This document shows positions 33,468 to 42,076 of a stretch of DNA of 64,000 nucleotides, piece after piece. A model generated the notes under the pieces. It worked only from the letters and a program-made list of their open reading frames with translations. It had not been told where the DNA came from and searched no databases. The stretch lies in assembly GCF_019511375.1 (NCBI RefSeq), contig NZ_JAEUAO010000003.1, positions 186,001-250,000 of the forward strand. Reading direction: 5' to 3'. The position numbers and the translations under genes were made by a program. Numbering within the stretch: the first letter of the stretch is position 1; the number at the start of each line of letters is the position of its first letter. Source of the DNA: Rhizobium herbae (GTDB lineage Bacteria; Pseudomonadota; Alphaproteobacteria; Rhizobiales; Rhizobiaceae).

Positions 33468-35815
33468 ATCACCGGTCCGATCGATACTTGCTGATCGCCT
33501 TTCGGCGCATAGGAGAAGGCCGCATGGCAGGCACCTTCTGCCAGGTCCACCGTCACCTCGTTGTTTGCCTGCAGCTTCGTCATGAAGGCGCGCCCATCAT
33601 AGCCGACCACGAATGTCTGGCCGGCGGCGGTCTGCCCGGTGAGTCCCGCTCTCAACGGTTCGCCCGTCGGTGCGACGAGAAGGACGATCGCCGACTGCGG
33701 CTTGGTATCCACGCCGAAATCGACGACGACGCCGCTGCGATCGGCGGGAACGACTGTCTCCTCGGTCTTCCCAACAGTGGTGTTGATCGGCAGCCTGGCG
33801 GGATCGATTGCAATCTTGTTGTGCTCGTAGGAGCGCAACCGTGTGACCAGAGCCTTGCCGGAGGAGCCCGTGGTCGCCACCGGCTTGTTTTCGTAGAGCA
33901 CCGGCACATCGGCGGCGCCTGCATCAACCACCGCAAAGGCATCGTCAATCCGGTTTGTCAGGAATACGTCGCCTCCTGCCGCCACGAGCGATCCTCGAAC
34001 CTCGCCACGGGCGTAATAATCGCCGCCATATTCCTCCGCCGTAACGTCCACCTCGCCGTGATTGGCCCGATAACCGACGCTTGCGGAGCGGTGCCTTTCT
34101 GCCCCTTCCGTGTCGCTCAATCGCCACCCGAGGCTCCCGGGTTCCTGGCCGACAGGCTTGACGACCGCCGCGGTCATGTATGCGCCGCTTTCATCACGGC
34201 CACCGTCAAATGAAGACGACACGCCGCCACCCAAAGGAACGCTCAAGCCGACCAGGATTCCCGAATTCTCGCTGTCGCGCATGTCCGCCCAGCCGTTTAC
34301 GAAAAGGGCGGCGCTGCCAAGTATCGGGCGTGAATATCCGGCGGTCAGGATATGGTCTGAATCTCCATCTGCCGACAAATTCCTGATGTAGCTGAAATTC
34401 AGCGAGCCTTCCGCGAATGACAGCGGCATCCCGACCGAGACGCGATCAACAGCGCGCGCCGGTCGTGTATTCGCGCTGAGGTATTCAATATCATCAGCGG
34501 ACAAGCTCAGGCGGGCAGACGGCGCCGTGACCGACGCTATGTCCTCGTATTCTCCGAACGTCCGCATCGTAGAGGCGGATAGGGAGACATCGCCGATCTT
34601 GGTCTCGATCGAGCCATAGGCAAGCCCGCCGTATCCGTCAGCATAATAGCTGACTGCACCGGCGCCACTGACGAGCACCCTGTCGGCGAGGTTGAATACG
34701 GCGCCAAGTCCGCCATTGGCAAGCTTGGGCGTCCCCTCGGCATGAGCTTGCAAGGTGAACCGGTCAGTCACGCCGAAGGAAAGGCTGGCCGAGCCGGCAA
34801 GTTCCCCGGAATACGTGTTGGACAGCGCTGCGTAATAAAGTCTCGGAAAGCCCGCTTCGACAGAGAAATCGAGCACCCCCTCCCGCAGCAGATTGCTGGA
34901 GACAAAGAAGGGCTGCGTCGTCTCGGTTTCCCGCCCGGTGGCATCGCGAACCACGACCCTGGCGTCGCCCTGGCCGCTGGCGACTGGAAGATCAGTGATG
35001 CTGAAGGGGCCGCCGGTCACGTCCTGAGAGACGCTCTTCACACCGTTGACATAGACATCGACGGTTGAAGGAACCGCCGCGCTGCCGCTGACGCTTGCCA
35101 ATGGCAAGACGATAAGATCCGGCCGTAAGCCAAAATTGCGCTGCACTTGAAAGCCGCCGAGGCGCACGGGACGCGTCCACGCCAAGCTGCTGGAAATCAT
35201 ATCGCCGGCATTATAGGTGAGCTGACGGTCGGGATCCGAATAGCTCCACATTGTGTCGAGCCGCAGAACCTTGTCCCCTGACGTCGTGAATGTGTCCGAG
35301 GTGATCACAGCTGTCTGCGAAGCGATGCCGAGCGGGCTGAAAATCCGCGCGTCAAGAGTTGCAGACAGCCCCTGGAAGTTCCAATCGGATACGGATTCGC
35401 CGCCGCTCGATCCGTAGAGGTCGTAGTTTATCAACGCTCCGACGCCGGGTTGGCTGACCTCGATCCGGTCACGAACGGGCCGGGCAGGATAGGTTTTCGC
35501 CAAACGCATGCTTTCCGGCAAATCGATGTCTATCGTCTGCGCCGGTTCATCGAAACGGTAGCTCACGCCAGCAAGATCCGAAAGGAAAACCGGATCCTCG
35601 GCTTTATAGCCCGACGGCACTTTGACACCAAGCTCTTCCAACTCCCGGCGTGTGGCACTAAGCCGCCTGCGGTCATCCTCGCGGAAGGCTCCAATGAGGT
35701 TGGTGGGCTGACCTGTGATAAACACCTCGAGCTGCAACTCGCGGCCTGCGGCATGTGCTCCGACCGGCGCAAGCAAGGCGAATGCAAAGCGGAGCAGGAG
35801 CAGCCCGCGCGCCAT
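33458..35815 (-). CDS. Fimbrial outer-membrane usher protein
   Basis: About 785 residues from the ATG at 35815. It has a signal peptide (MARGLLLLRFAF... to GAHAAG) and the usher layout: N-terminal chaperone-binding domain, central beta-barrel with plug (GFQVQRNFGLRPDLI, TVDVYVNGV, QPFFVSSNLLREG), and C-terminal beta domains (GYDGRAFMTKLQ near the end). It secretes and assembles the pilins of this operon. A TTG at 35848, overlapping the chaperone stop, is another possible start. The longer upstream frame overlaps the chaperone gene and is not real. Confidence 0.9.
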   Translation of the reverse strand: MARGLLLLRFAFALLAPVGAHAAGRELQLEVFITGQPTNLIGAFREDDRRRLSATRRELEELGVKVPSGYKAEDPVFLSDLAGVSYRFDEPAQTIDIDLPESMRLAKTYPARPVRDRIEVSQPGVGALINYDLYGSSGGESVSDWNFQGLSATLDARIFSPLGIASQTAVITSDTFTTSGDKVLRLDTMWSYSDPDRQLTYNAGDMISSSLAWTRPVRLGGFQVQRNFGLRPDLIVLPLASVSGSAAVPSTVDVYVNGVKSVSQDVTGGPFSITDLPVASGQGDARVVVRDATGRETETTQPFFVSSNLLREGVLDFSVEAGFPRLYYAALSNTYSGELAGSASLSFGVTDRFTLQAHAEGTPKLANGGLGAVFNLADRVLVSGAGAVSYYADGYGGLAYGSIETKIGDVSLSASTMRTFGEYEDIASVTAPSARLSLSADDIEYLSANTRPARAVDRVSVGMPLSFAEGSLNFSYIRNLSADGDSDHILTAGYSRPILGSAALFVNGWADMRDSENSGILVGLSVPLGGGVSSSFDGGRDESGAYMTAAVVKPVGQEPGSLGWRLSDTEGAERHRSASVGYRANHGEVDVTAEEYGGDYYARGEVRGSLVAAGGDVFLTNRIDDAFAVVDAGAADVPVLYENKPVATTGSSGKALVTRLRSYEHNKIAIDPARLPINTTVGKTEETVVPADRSGVVVDFGVDTKPQSAIVLLVAPTGEPLRAGLTGQTAAGQTFVVGYDGRAFMTKLQANNEVTVDLAEGACHAAFSYAPKGDQQVSIGPVICK

Positions 35816-35844
35816 GCGAAGGATCCGGCTGAGATCGCCGCCAC

Positions 35845-36576
35845 TCAACGTTGCACTTTGACAGATGCGGAAGCGTCCAGGGCGCCGATCTGTGACTGTC
35901 CTCGGACGGTTACAGTCTTGCCGGGAGCAAAATTCCGCGTCGAAGCCGCAGCCGGCCACTGCATTGTCGAACCCGGCAATATGTAGCCCAAGAGCCCTTT
36001 GCCAAAGGAGATCGATGTTCCTGCCCCGTCCGCAACACTGACCGTCGCAACCCGAAGATAGGATGCACCGCGGTTTTTGCCCTGCAGGACATAGCCTCGA
36101 CGGCCGCGCAACAGGTTCCATTCGACATCGGCGGGGCCAAGATCGGATTGATGAAAGAACATCGGTATGACGTGGCGCACGACGACCGCAACCGTCCCGG
36201 CGCGGCGCGGCGCCGACGGCAATTCATCGATGACGAGGCGATAATCCTCTTCGCCTTGGACGGGGCTCTTGGCAGTGCGAACAATTCGGACGAGATAATC
36301 CTGGGCGGCCGGCAACTGCAGGGACGGCGGGCTAGCCACGACCGCATCGGTCGGCTCCAGGCGTTCCGCCCCGTCCCTTTGGACCCAACGAAAGACGCGG
36401 ACCTGAACATTGATCGGCTTATTGCCCAGGTTGCGCACAGTCGCCGATGTCGCCGCACCCGGGGCGGCGACATCGAGAAGTACAGGTGCGACCTGCAAGG
36501 AAGCAGCCGCGGCCATGGCGGTCGTGGCGCAATAGCAAACCATGGCAGCCGCAAGGCCACCGAAAAACCCCTTCAT
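35845..36576 (-). CDS. Periplasmic pilus assembly chaperone
   Basis: 243 residues with a signal peptide (ending TTAMAAAAS) and the PapD-like immunoglobulin domains: SATVRNLGNKPINVQVRVF in the first domain and QDYLVRIVRTAK with the subunit-binding strand. It holds pilin subunits by donor-strand complementation and delivers them to the usher. AGGA eight bases before the ATG at 36576 favours this start; an ATG at 36585 adds three residues. It lies between the pilin gene and the usher. Confidence 0.88.
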   Translation of the reverse strand: MKGFFGGLAAAMVCYCATTAMAAAASLQVAPVLLDVAAPGAATSATVRNLGNKPINVQVRVFRWVQRDGAERLEPTDAVVASPPSLQLPAAQDYLVRIVRTAKSPVQGEEDYRLVIDELPSAPRRAGTVAVVVRHVIPMFFHQSDLGPADVEWNLLRGRRGYVLQGKNRGASYLRVATVSVADGAGTSISFGKGLLGYILPGSTMQWPAAASTRNFAPGKTVTVRGQSQIGALDASASVKVQR

Positions 36577-36597
36577 CGCTCGCATCCTGAATCGGCG

Positions 36598-37086
36598 TCA
36601 GTAGGTAAGCTGCACCTGTACGGTGTCGGTATAAACACCGGGCGCCGGAGTCGTCTGCGCCGGCACGAGACCATAGACAGTGACGCTCTGCGCCGCCCCT
36701 GTGCCGGTGCCGCTGACTGTGTCGGAGCCGATCGTGTTGCCCCAATTCGTAGCACATGCCGAATCCTGGCAGAGCTGATAGCTGACAAGTTCGCTCGAAG
36801 GGCCGCCAATCATTTCGCGGGAGGTGACGCTTGCGCCGTTCACGCCCTTATCGATTCCGATGCTGTAGGGAGTGGTATTCGTACACGTCACGCCCAGTGA
36901 CGTGGAGCCCGCGACATCCGAGGCAAGCAAACCGGTGGTCGGAAATACGAGATCGCTGGCCGAAAGCGAGCAGGCGCTGGTGATGGTGATCTGCACATTG
37001 AAGGAAGCACTGCTCGTAGCGGCAAGTACGGATGGTGGCAGGGCGGCTACGCCGCAAAAAGCAAGAATGGCTGGGAAGCGTTTCAT
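36598..37086 (-). CDS. Spore coat U-domain pilin
   Basis: A 162-residue secreted protein with a signal peptide (to about residue 22, SVLAAT) and one SCPU domain with SASFNVQITITSACSLSASDLVFPTTG and the closing PAPGVYTDTVQVQLTY strand. It is probably the main pilin of an archaic (Csu-like) chaperone-usher pilus, because it is the first gene of the minus-strand operon. A GAGAGG ribosome site precedes the ATG. Confidence 0.85.
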   Translation of the reverse strand: MKRFPAILAFCGVAALPPSVLAATSSASFNVQITITSACSLSASDLVFPTTGLLASDVAGSTSLGVTCTNTTPYSIGIDKGVNGASVTSREMIGGPSSELVSYQLCQDSACATNWGNTIGSDTVSGTGTGAAQSVTVYGLVPAQTTPAPGVYTDTVQVQLTY

Positions 37087-37278
37087 GTGTATCCTCTCTT
37101 AAACGGGCATGTTGGTCTTGTGCCGGAGATACGCATGCTGCTTAGCGAAGCGGGACAATTGGCGCGTCTATCGTTTGATATAGGCATTTCGAGTCCAGCG
37201 CAGAGCGCGATCGCCGGCCGAGCCACTGGTCGTCAAACGCGCGGCGGTGAACAGCGAAGCGACAGCGGTTGCGTGCGC

Positions 37279-38274
37279 CTACCGTGTTAGAAAATGCAGA
37301 TTTCCGCCCAGTTCGGAAACGACCAGACGCCGTTTGTCCAGGACAAGCACGGACACCGGTCGCGTCAGGCCGTCGAGAATGACTGTTCGACTGCCGCTCG
37401 TTTCGTCCAGCCGAAGCAACCGCCCGCTCCCTTTGCGGAATCCTTCCTTCTGATCGTAGGTACCGTGTTCGAGGACCAGCATGGTCCCGTGATCGCCGAC
37501 AGCAAGGCTTACCGGTGCGTTCAGTCCTTCGACCTCGAGCGTCGGCATTGTCGTTGTGCCGCCTTTCGGGATCGAAACGATTTTTCCGGCACCTGCAAGA
37601 AACGGAAAACCGCCGAACAACGCTATGTAAAGGCGCTCGCCGCGCAGCGCGATGCCGGTCGGCACGGCGTCGACTTCAAGGGTCGCCCCTTCGGCAAATT
37701 CAGTCGGCGAGAGGTTTCGCAGTGCCGCGGTTGCCTCCTCCATCCGGCGGAATGTCATGATGGTCTCTTTCCGGCCGTCCGCCAGCACGCGTTCGATACT
37801 GTTTCGCGCGGAATCCACCACATAGTAGATGCCGCCCTCCACGGCGAAGTCGAACGGGTTCCAGAAATCGCTGCGGATGACACGAACCTTGCCGGCCGGG
37901 CCAAGCGCCACGAGCGCATGATCGAACGGGTCTTCGTCGGCATTCACCGGCGTCCAGCCCTGGGCGACGACAAGCACATCGCCGGCGCGGACGACGCGGT
38001 AGGGCCCGGTCGGATCGCCGATCACGTCGACACCACGGGGAAAGACCGGACCGAATGCGACAAACCGGCCGTCGGGGCCGCGCCGGTAAAGCCGGCCACT
38101 TGAGAGATCGGTGACGAGCAGATCCTCGCCGTCCCGCGACAGACCTGAAAAAGCAGCGCCCGGCTTGCTGATCGTCTCAAGCCTGTAGCCTGCAGCAGCC
38201 GTCGGATCGGCACTGGCGTCAGCCACGAACAATAGAATGCCGATGGCGGCCATCAAGGCACGGGGCGCACGCAT
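37279..38274 (-). CDS. Secreted beta-propeller protein, ScyD/ScyE-like
   Basis: 331 residues with a signal peptide (about 1-22, ASADPT) and repeated propeller blades (GLSRDGEDLLVTDLSSGRLYR, FDFAVEGGIYYVVDSARNSIER, GTMLVLEHGTYDQ). It resembles SMP-30/NHL-like or ScyD/ScyE proteins. Its start overlaps the upstream SUMF1-like gene by 22 bp, and it appears to be the last gene of the sugar-ABC operon. It is probably exported to the periplasm. Function unknown; a sugar-lactone or glycan-binding role is possible. Confidence 0.7.
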   Translation of the reverse strand: MRAPRALMAAIGILLFVADASADPTAAAGYRLETISKPGAAFSGLSRDGEDLLVTDLSSGRLYRRGPDGRFVAFGPVFPRGVDVIGDPTGPYRVVRAGDVLVVAQGWTPVNADEDPFDHALVALGPAGKVRVIRSDFWNPFDFAVEGGIYYVVDSARNSIERVLADGRKETIMTFRRMEEATAALRNLSPTEFAEGATLEVDAVPTGIALRGERLYIALFGGFPFLAGAGKIVSIPKGGTTTMPTLEVEGLNAPVSLAVGDHGTMLVLEHGTYDQKEGFRKGSGRLLRLDETSGSRTVILDGLTRPVSVLVLDKRRLVVSELGGNLHFLTR

Positions 38275-39023
38275 CGGAAGCCTCCATTGGCTGAAAAGCG
38301 GAATTCCGGATCATAGGCGAGCCGATAGGTCGTTGTCAGATGGCTCGGATCGCTGTTCCATGAACCGCCGCGAAGCACGCGGAACGCTACGGCGCTCTCC
38401 GCCGCCGCCTCGCTGTCATAAGGCGCGTAGCGATCGCGGGTCCACTCCCAGACATTGCCGATCAGATTGAGGATGCCCTCGCTGCTTGCGCCACCGAGGA
38501 AGGACTGCGCCGGCGCCGTCATCGGATAGCCGTCGTGCGCGTCGCCGGAACAGCAGGCATCGCTGCCGGAATTTGCGCGGGTCTCGTCCGGCGCAGCCTC
38601 GCCCCATGGAAACGCGGCACCCCTTGTTCCGCGCGCCGCCCGCTCGTACTGCTGCTCCGACGGCAGGACCAGTCCGTAGTGACGGCAAAAAGCATCGGCG
38701 TCTCGCCAACTCACGCCGACCACCGGCCGGTCGTCCAATCCGAGCAGCGGGTGATTGGCGTAAAAGGAAGGGCGGTGACCGGTCGCCTGGACGAAGCGGC
38801 CATATTGCCGGTTGGTGATCTCGGTGCGGTTGATGGCGAACGGCCGCCCCTCCAGCACGCGGCGCGGCCGTTCGTTTGTTGGACCGTCGTCGCGGCCGAA
38901 GACGAACCGCCCGGCAGGAATTTCGATCAGTGGATTTCCGGCAATGGGGCCGATATCGCCGGCGGCGGCGTCGAATGCCACCATCATCAGCATTGCCGTG
39001 GCGCAGATGTCAGATGTCGACAC
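38253..39023 (-). CDS. Formylglycine-generating-enzyme-like (SUMF1) protein without active-site cysteines
   Basis: A 256-residue SUMF1/FGE-sulfatase domain protein: EIPAGRFVFGRDD, then NRTEITNRQYGRFV, VVGVSWRDADAFCRHYG, NLIGNVWEWTRDR and RGGSWNSDPSHL. Real formylglycine-generating enzymes have two cysteines in the last block (RGGSYMCHRSYC). Here those positions are Ser and Leu, so sulfatase activation by the classical route is not expected. No sulfatase gene is in the window. The gene overlaps the ATPase gene by 14 bp and the propeller gene by 22 bp, so it belongs to the sugar-ABC operon. Confidence 0.82.
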   Translation of the reverse strand: MSTSDICATAMLMMVAFDAAAGDIGPIAGNPLIEIPAGRFVFGRDDGPTNERPRRVLEGRPFAINRTEITNRQYGRFVQATGHRPSFYANHPLLGLDDRPVVGVSWRDADAFCRHYGLVLPSEQQYERAARGTRGAAFPWGEAAPDETRANSGSDACCSGDAHDGYPMTAPAQSFLGGASSEGILNLIGNVWEWTRDRYAPYDSEAAAESAVAFRVLRGGSWNSDPSHLTTTYRLAYDPEFRFSANGGFRCVRPVP

Positions 39024-40071
39024 GAGCTTGCGTCTCTCCGTTGAACAGGAACACCCGATCCCTCGCGACCTTTATGCCGATCTCCTGGTCGATCTGACCG
39101 GAAAAATTCTTGTCGGCACGAAGGGTGACCAGTTGGCCGGCCAGCCGCAGACTGACGAGCGTATTCTCGCCGGTGAGTTCAACCGAGTAGATCGGCGCAA
39201 CCAGATTGACATCGTCATCCTCGGCCAGCGCCGCATGGACGTCTTCCGGACGCACACCGAGCACGGCGCGGGAAATGTTGGCCCGGGCGAAGCCGCCGAC
39301 CCGAAAACCGGCGCTGTTGAAGATGCCCTCCTTGACCTCGCCGGGAATGAGGTTCATCGGCGGCGAACCGATGAAACCGGCCACGAACAGCGTGCGCGGA
39401 TCGTTGTAGATTTCGCGCGGCGTTCCGAGCTGCTCGATCACACCCTTGTTCATCACGGCCACGCGGTGGGCGAGCGTCATCGCCTCTATCTGATCGTGGG
39501 TGACATAGATCGTCGTGACCTGCAGTTCGTGCTGAAGGTGCTTCAGTTCCGCCCGCATCTGGGTGCGAAGCTTGGCGTCGAGGTTGGATAGCGGCTCGTC
39601 CATCAGGAAGACCCGCGGCGTGCGAACGATCGCGCGCGCGAGCGCGACCCGCTGGCGCTGGCCGCCAGAGAGTTCTCTCGGCAGGCGCGACAACATCGTG
39701 TCGAGTTCGACCCGCCGCGCCACCTCGGCTATTCGCCGCTTGCGTTCGGCAGGCTCCACTTTGCGGATCTTCAGCGGATAGCCGATATTGTCCTCGACGG
39801 TGAGGTGTGGATAAAGCGCGTAAGACTGGAAAACCATCGCGACGTCGCGATACTTGGGCAGGACGCCGTTGATCCGATCCGCGTCGATGAAGATATCGCC
39901 CGAGGTGGCCTCCTCCAGGCCCGCGACCATGCGCATGGTCGTCGTCTTGCCGCAGCCTGAAGGGCCGAGCAGGACGAGGAACTCCCTATCTCTGATTTCG
40001 AGGTTGAAATTATTCACCGCGACGAATTCACCGAACTTCTTACAGACGTTCTTGAAGGTGACGGACGCCAT
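39010..40071 (-). CDS. Sugar ABC transporter ATP-binding protein (UgpC/MalK type)
   Basis: 353 residues. Walker A GPSGCGKTT is at about residues 36-44. The signature is LSGGQRQRVALARAI, Walker B is VFLMDEPLSNLD, and the H-loop is THDQIEAM. The C-terminal MalK-like TOBE domain ends at about 353. The start at 40071 has a GGGATGAGG ribosome site; the frame continues upstream to other candidates that overlap the permease gene. It serves the two permeases and binding protein encoded upstream. Confidence 0.9.
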   Translation of the reverse strand: MASVTFKNVCKKFGEFVAVNNFNLEIRDREFLVLLGPSGCGKTTTMRMVAGLEEATSGDIFIDADRINGVLPKYRDVAMVFQSYALYPHLTVEDNIGYPLKIRKVEPAERKRRIAEVARRVELDTMLSRLPRELSGGQRQRVALARAIVRTPRVFLMDEPLSNLDAKLRTQMRAELKHLQHELQVTTIYVTHDQIEAMTLAHRVAVMNKGVIEQLGTPREIYNDPRTLFVAGFIGSPPMNLIPGEVKEGIFNSAGFRVGGFARANISRAVLGVRPEDVHAALAEDDDVNLVAPIYSVELTGENTLVSLRLAGQLVTLRADKNFSGQIDQEIGIKVARDRVFLFNGETQARVDI

Positions 40072-40076
40072 AGGCC

Positions 40077-40946
40077 TCATCCCTTGACTGCGCCCAGGGA
40101 CAATCCCCGGACGAGATGCTTCTGCACGATGAAGGCGAAGACGACGATCGGCACGCAGGCCATGAAACCGGCCGCGCTGATTTCGCCCCAATAGGTGTTG
40201 TACTGCGTCACCCGCCCGGCAATGCCGATCGGCAGAGTCTGCGATTGCTCCGTCAGCGTGATGATGAGGGACAGCAGGAACTCGTTCCACGAGATGATCA
40301 GGCAGAAGATGGCGGTAGCGGCAAGACCGGGCCTGGCAAGCGGCAGAGCCACGTGCAGGAACGCGCCCCAGCGCGTGTCGCCATCGACCATCGCCGCCTC
40401 CTCCAGTTCGACCGGAAGGTCCTGGAAATAGCTCTTCATCATCCAGGTCGCAAACGGCAGGTTGAAGGCGGTGTAGGCGATGATCAGCGCCGATTTCGTG
40501 TTGAGCATGTCGAAGTAGTTGAAGAACAGGTAGAGCGGAATGATGCTGACGATCGGCGGCATCATGCGCGTCGACAGGATCCAGAAGGAAATCTGCCTGC
40601 GCCATTGCCAGGGATAGCTGAACCGCGCCAGCGCATAGCCGGCCATCGTGCCGAAGCAGACGGAAACGATGGTCGTTCCGACGGCGACGAGAAAGCTGTT
40701 CAGCGCATAGCGCAGGAAAGGACGCTGGATGAAGGCTTCGTCATAGTGCTTCAGCGTCGGGTTCCTGGGCACCCATTCCGGCGGTACGGCGAAAATATCG
40801 ATATCGAACTTGAACGAATTCGCCGCGATCCAATAGATCGGGAAAAGCGTGGCGACCAGCGCGACGACGATTGTCACATAGGCCGACAGACGAACCAGCA
40901 TCTCTCTGAAGCGGCTGCGGACATGGATTTTAGAGACAATCCCCAT
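40077..40946 (-). CDS. Sugar ABC transporter permease (MalG/UgpE type)
   Basis: About 289 residues with six hydrophobic segments (first about 21-42). The EAA-type loop lies in ELEEAAMVDGDTRWGAFLHVALPLARPG. The GRVTQYNTYWGEISAAG segment is typical of the MalG-type partner. I chose ATG 40946; a TTG at 40952 overlapping the upstream stop is an alternative. Confidence 0.9.
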   Translation of the reverse strand: MGIVSKIHVRSRFREMLVRLSAYVTIVVALVATLFPIYWIAANSFKFDIDIFAVPPEWVPRNPTLKHYDEAFIQRPFLRYALNSFLVAVGTTIVSVCFGTMAGYALARFSYPWQWRRQISFWILSTRMMPPIVSIIPLYLFFNYFDMLNTKSALIIAYTAFNLPFATWMMKSYFQDLPVELEEAAMVDGDTRWGAFLHVALPLARPGLAATAIFCLIISWNEFLLSLIITLTEQSQTLPIGIAGRVTQYNTYWGEISAAGFMACVPIVVFAFIVQKHLVRGLSLGAVKG

Positions 40947-40948
40947 GA

Positions 40949-41872
40949 TCAATCCGCCAGCCGCATGCGCTTCATGAACCAGGTGCTCAGGATGATCGTT
41001 GCGAACAGAACGAACAGCGATATCGCTGCCGCGTAGCCGGGATCGGCGAAGCGGTAGGCGACCTGATAGATGTAGAGGCTGAGGACCTTCGTCCGGTCAG
41101 CCGGACCTCCGCCCGTCAGGATAAAGACCAGATCGAAGAGGCGAAGTGCATCCATGACCCGCAGCAGCAAGGCAATGGCGATGACCGGCTTGAGGAAGGG
41201 CAGCGTCAGATCCCAGAACTGCCGCCAGGACGAGGCGCCGTCGAGTGCGGCGGCCTCGTATGGTTCGACCGGAAGACTGGCCAGTCCCGCCAGCATCAGC
41301 AGGAAGATGAACGGCGTCCATTGCCAGACGTCGGCAACGATGATCGAGACCATCGCCAGATCCACGTCTCCCGCCCAGGCCTGCAGCGGAAGGCCGAGAC
41401 GGTACATGATCTCGTTGAGAACGCCGAATTGCGGCTCGTAGATGAGCTTCCAGGTGATCGCCACCGCAATCGGCGGCAGCATCATCGGGATCATCAGCAT
41501 CGTCTTGAGAAAGGTCAGCCGGCGGAGATATTTGTCGAGCAACAGGGCCAGGCCGAGGCCGAGAAGGAACTCGACCGTCACCGCGACGACGGTAAACAGC
41601 GTGGTGTTCAGCAACGCGACATGGAATTGCTGGTCGGAGAGCAGCCGCACGAAGTTGCCTGGACCGACGAAGTCCCATGGCACATTGGGATTGGGGCTGA
41701 TTTTGTGAACCGCCGCGTAGAACATGTAGATGCTGGGGAAAATCGTCAGCCCCAGCAGGATGAGGACCGTTGGTGCCAGCATGAGCACACGCAAATGCCG
41801 CTCCGCCCACAGCTCCACAGCGCCGCCCGGTCGAAGCTGCGCGGTCGACATGCCGCTTGCGGACCCCACCAT
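40949..41872 (-). CDS. Sugar ABC transporter permease (MalF/UgpA type)
   Basis: About 307 residues with six hydrophobic segments and the EAA loop (YEAAALDGASSWRQFWDLTLPFLKP). The ATG at 41872 has a GGGGAGAG ribosome site six bases upstream, so I prefer it to the longer frame beginning at 41926. It forms the channel with the other permease. The gap of about 200 bp to the binding-protein gene upstream holds no other gene. Confidence 0.88.
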   Translation of the reverse strand: MVGSASGMSTAQLRPGGAVELWAERHLRVLMLAPTVLILLGLTIFPSIYMFYAAVHKISPNPNVPWDFVGPGNFVRLLSDQQFHVALLNTTLFTVVAVTVEFLLGLGLALLLDKYLRRLTFLKTMLMIPMMLPPIAVAITWKLIYEPQFGVLNEIMYRLGLPLQAWAGDVDLAMVSIIVADVWQWTPFIFLLMLAGLASLPVEPYEAAALDGASSWRQFWDLTLPFLKPVIAIALLLRVMDALRLFDLVFILTGGGPADRTKVLSLYIYQVAYRFADPGYAAAISLFVLFATIILSTWFMKRMRLAD

Positions 41873-42076
41873 TCGTCTCTCCCCAAGCCCCTTCCGATGC
41901 GCCTGAAAATCGCTTCGCGTGGCCATTGTCTGAAGCGGGATGGCGAGAACCGTGCGCGGCTTCGGGCGATATCCCGCTTCAGTTGGTTATTGGAGCACCG
42001 CGCGTCTGGTGGACGCAAAGGCCGCTCTCTTTGATGCCAGGCGCGTCCGTTTCAAACCCGGTTAGAAACGTAACGC

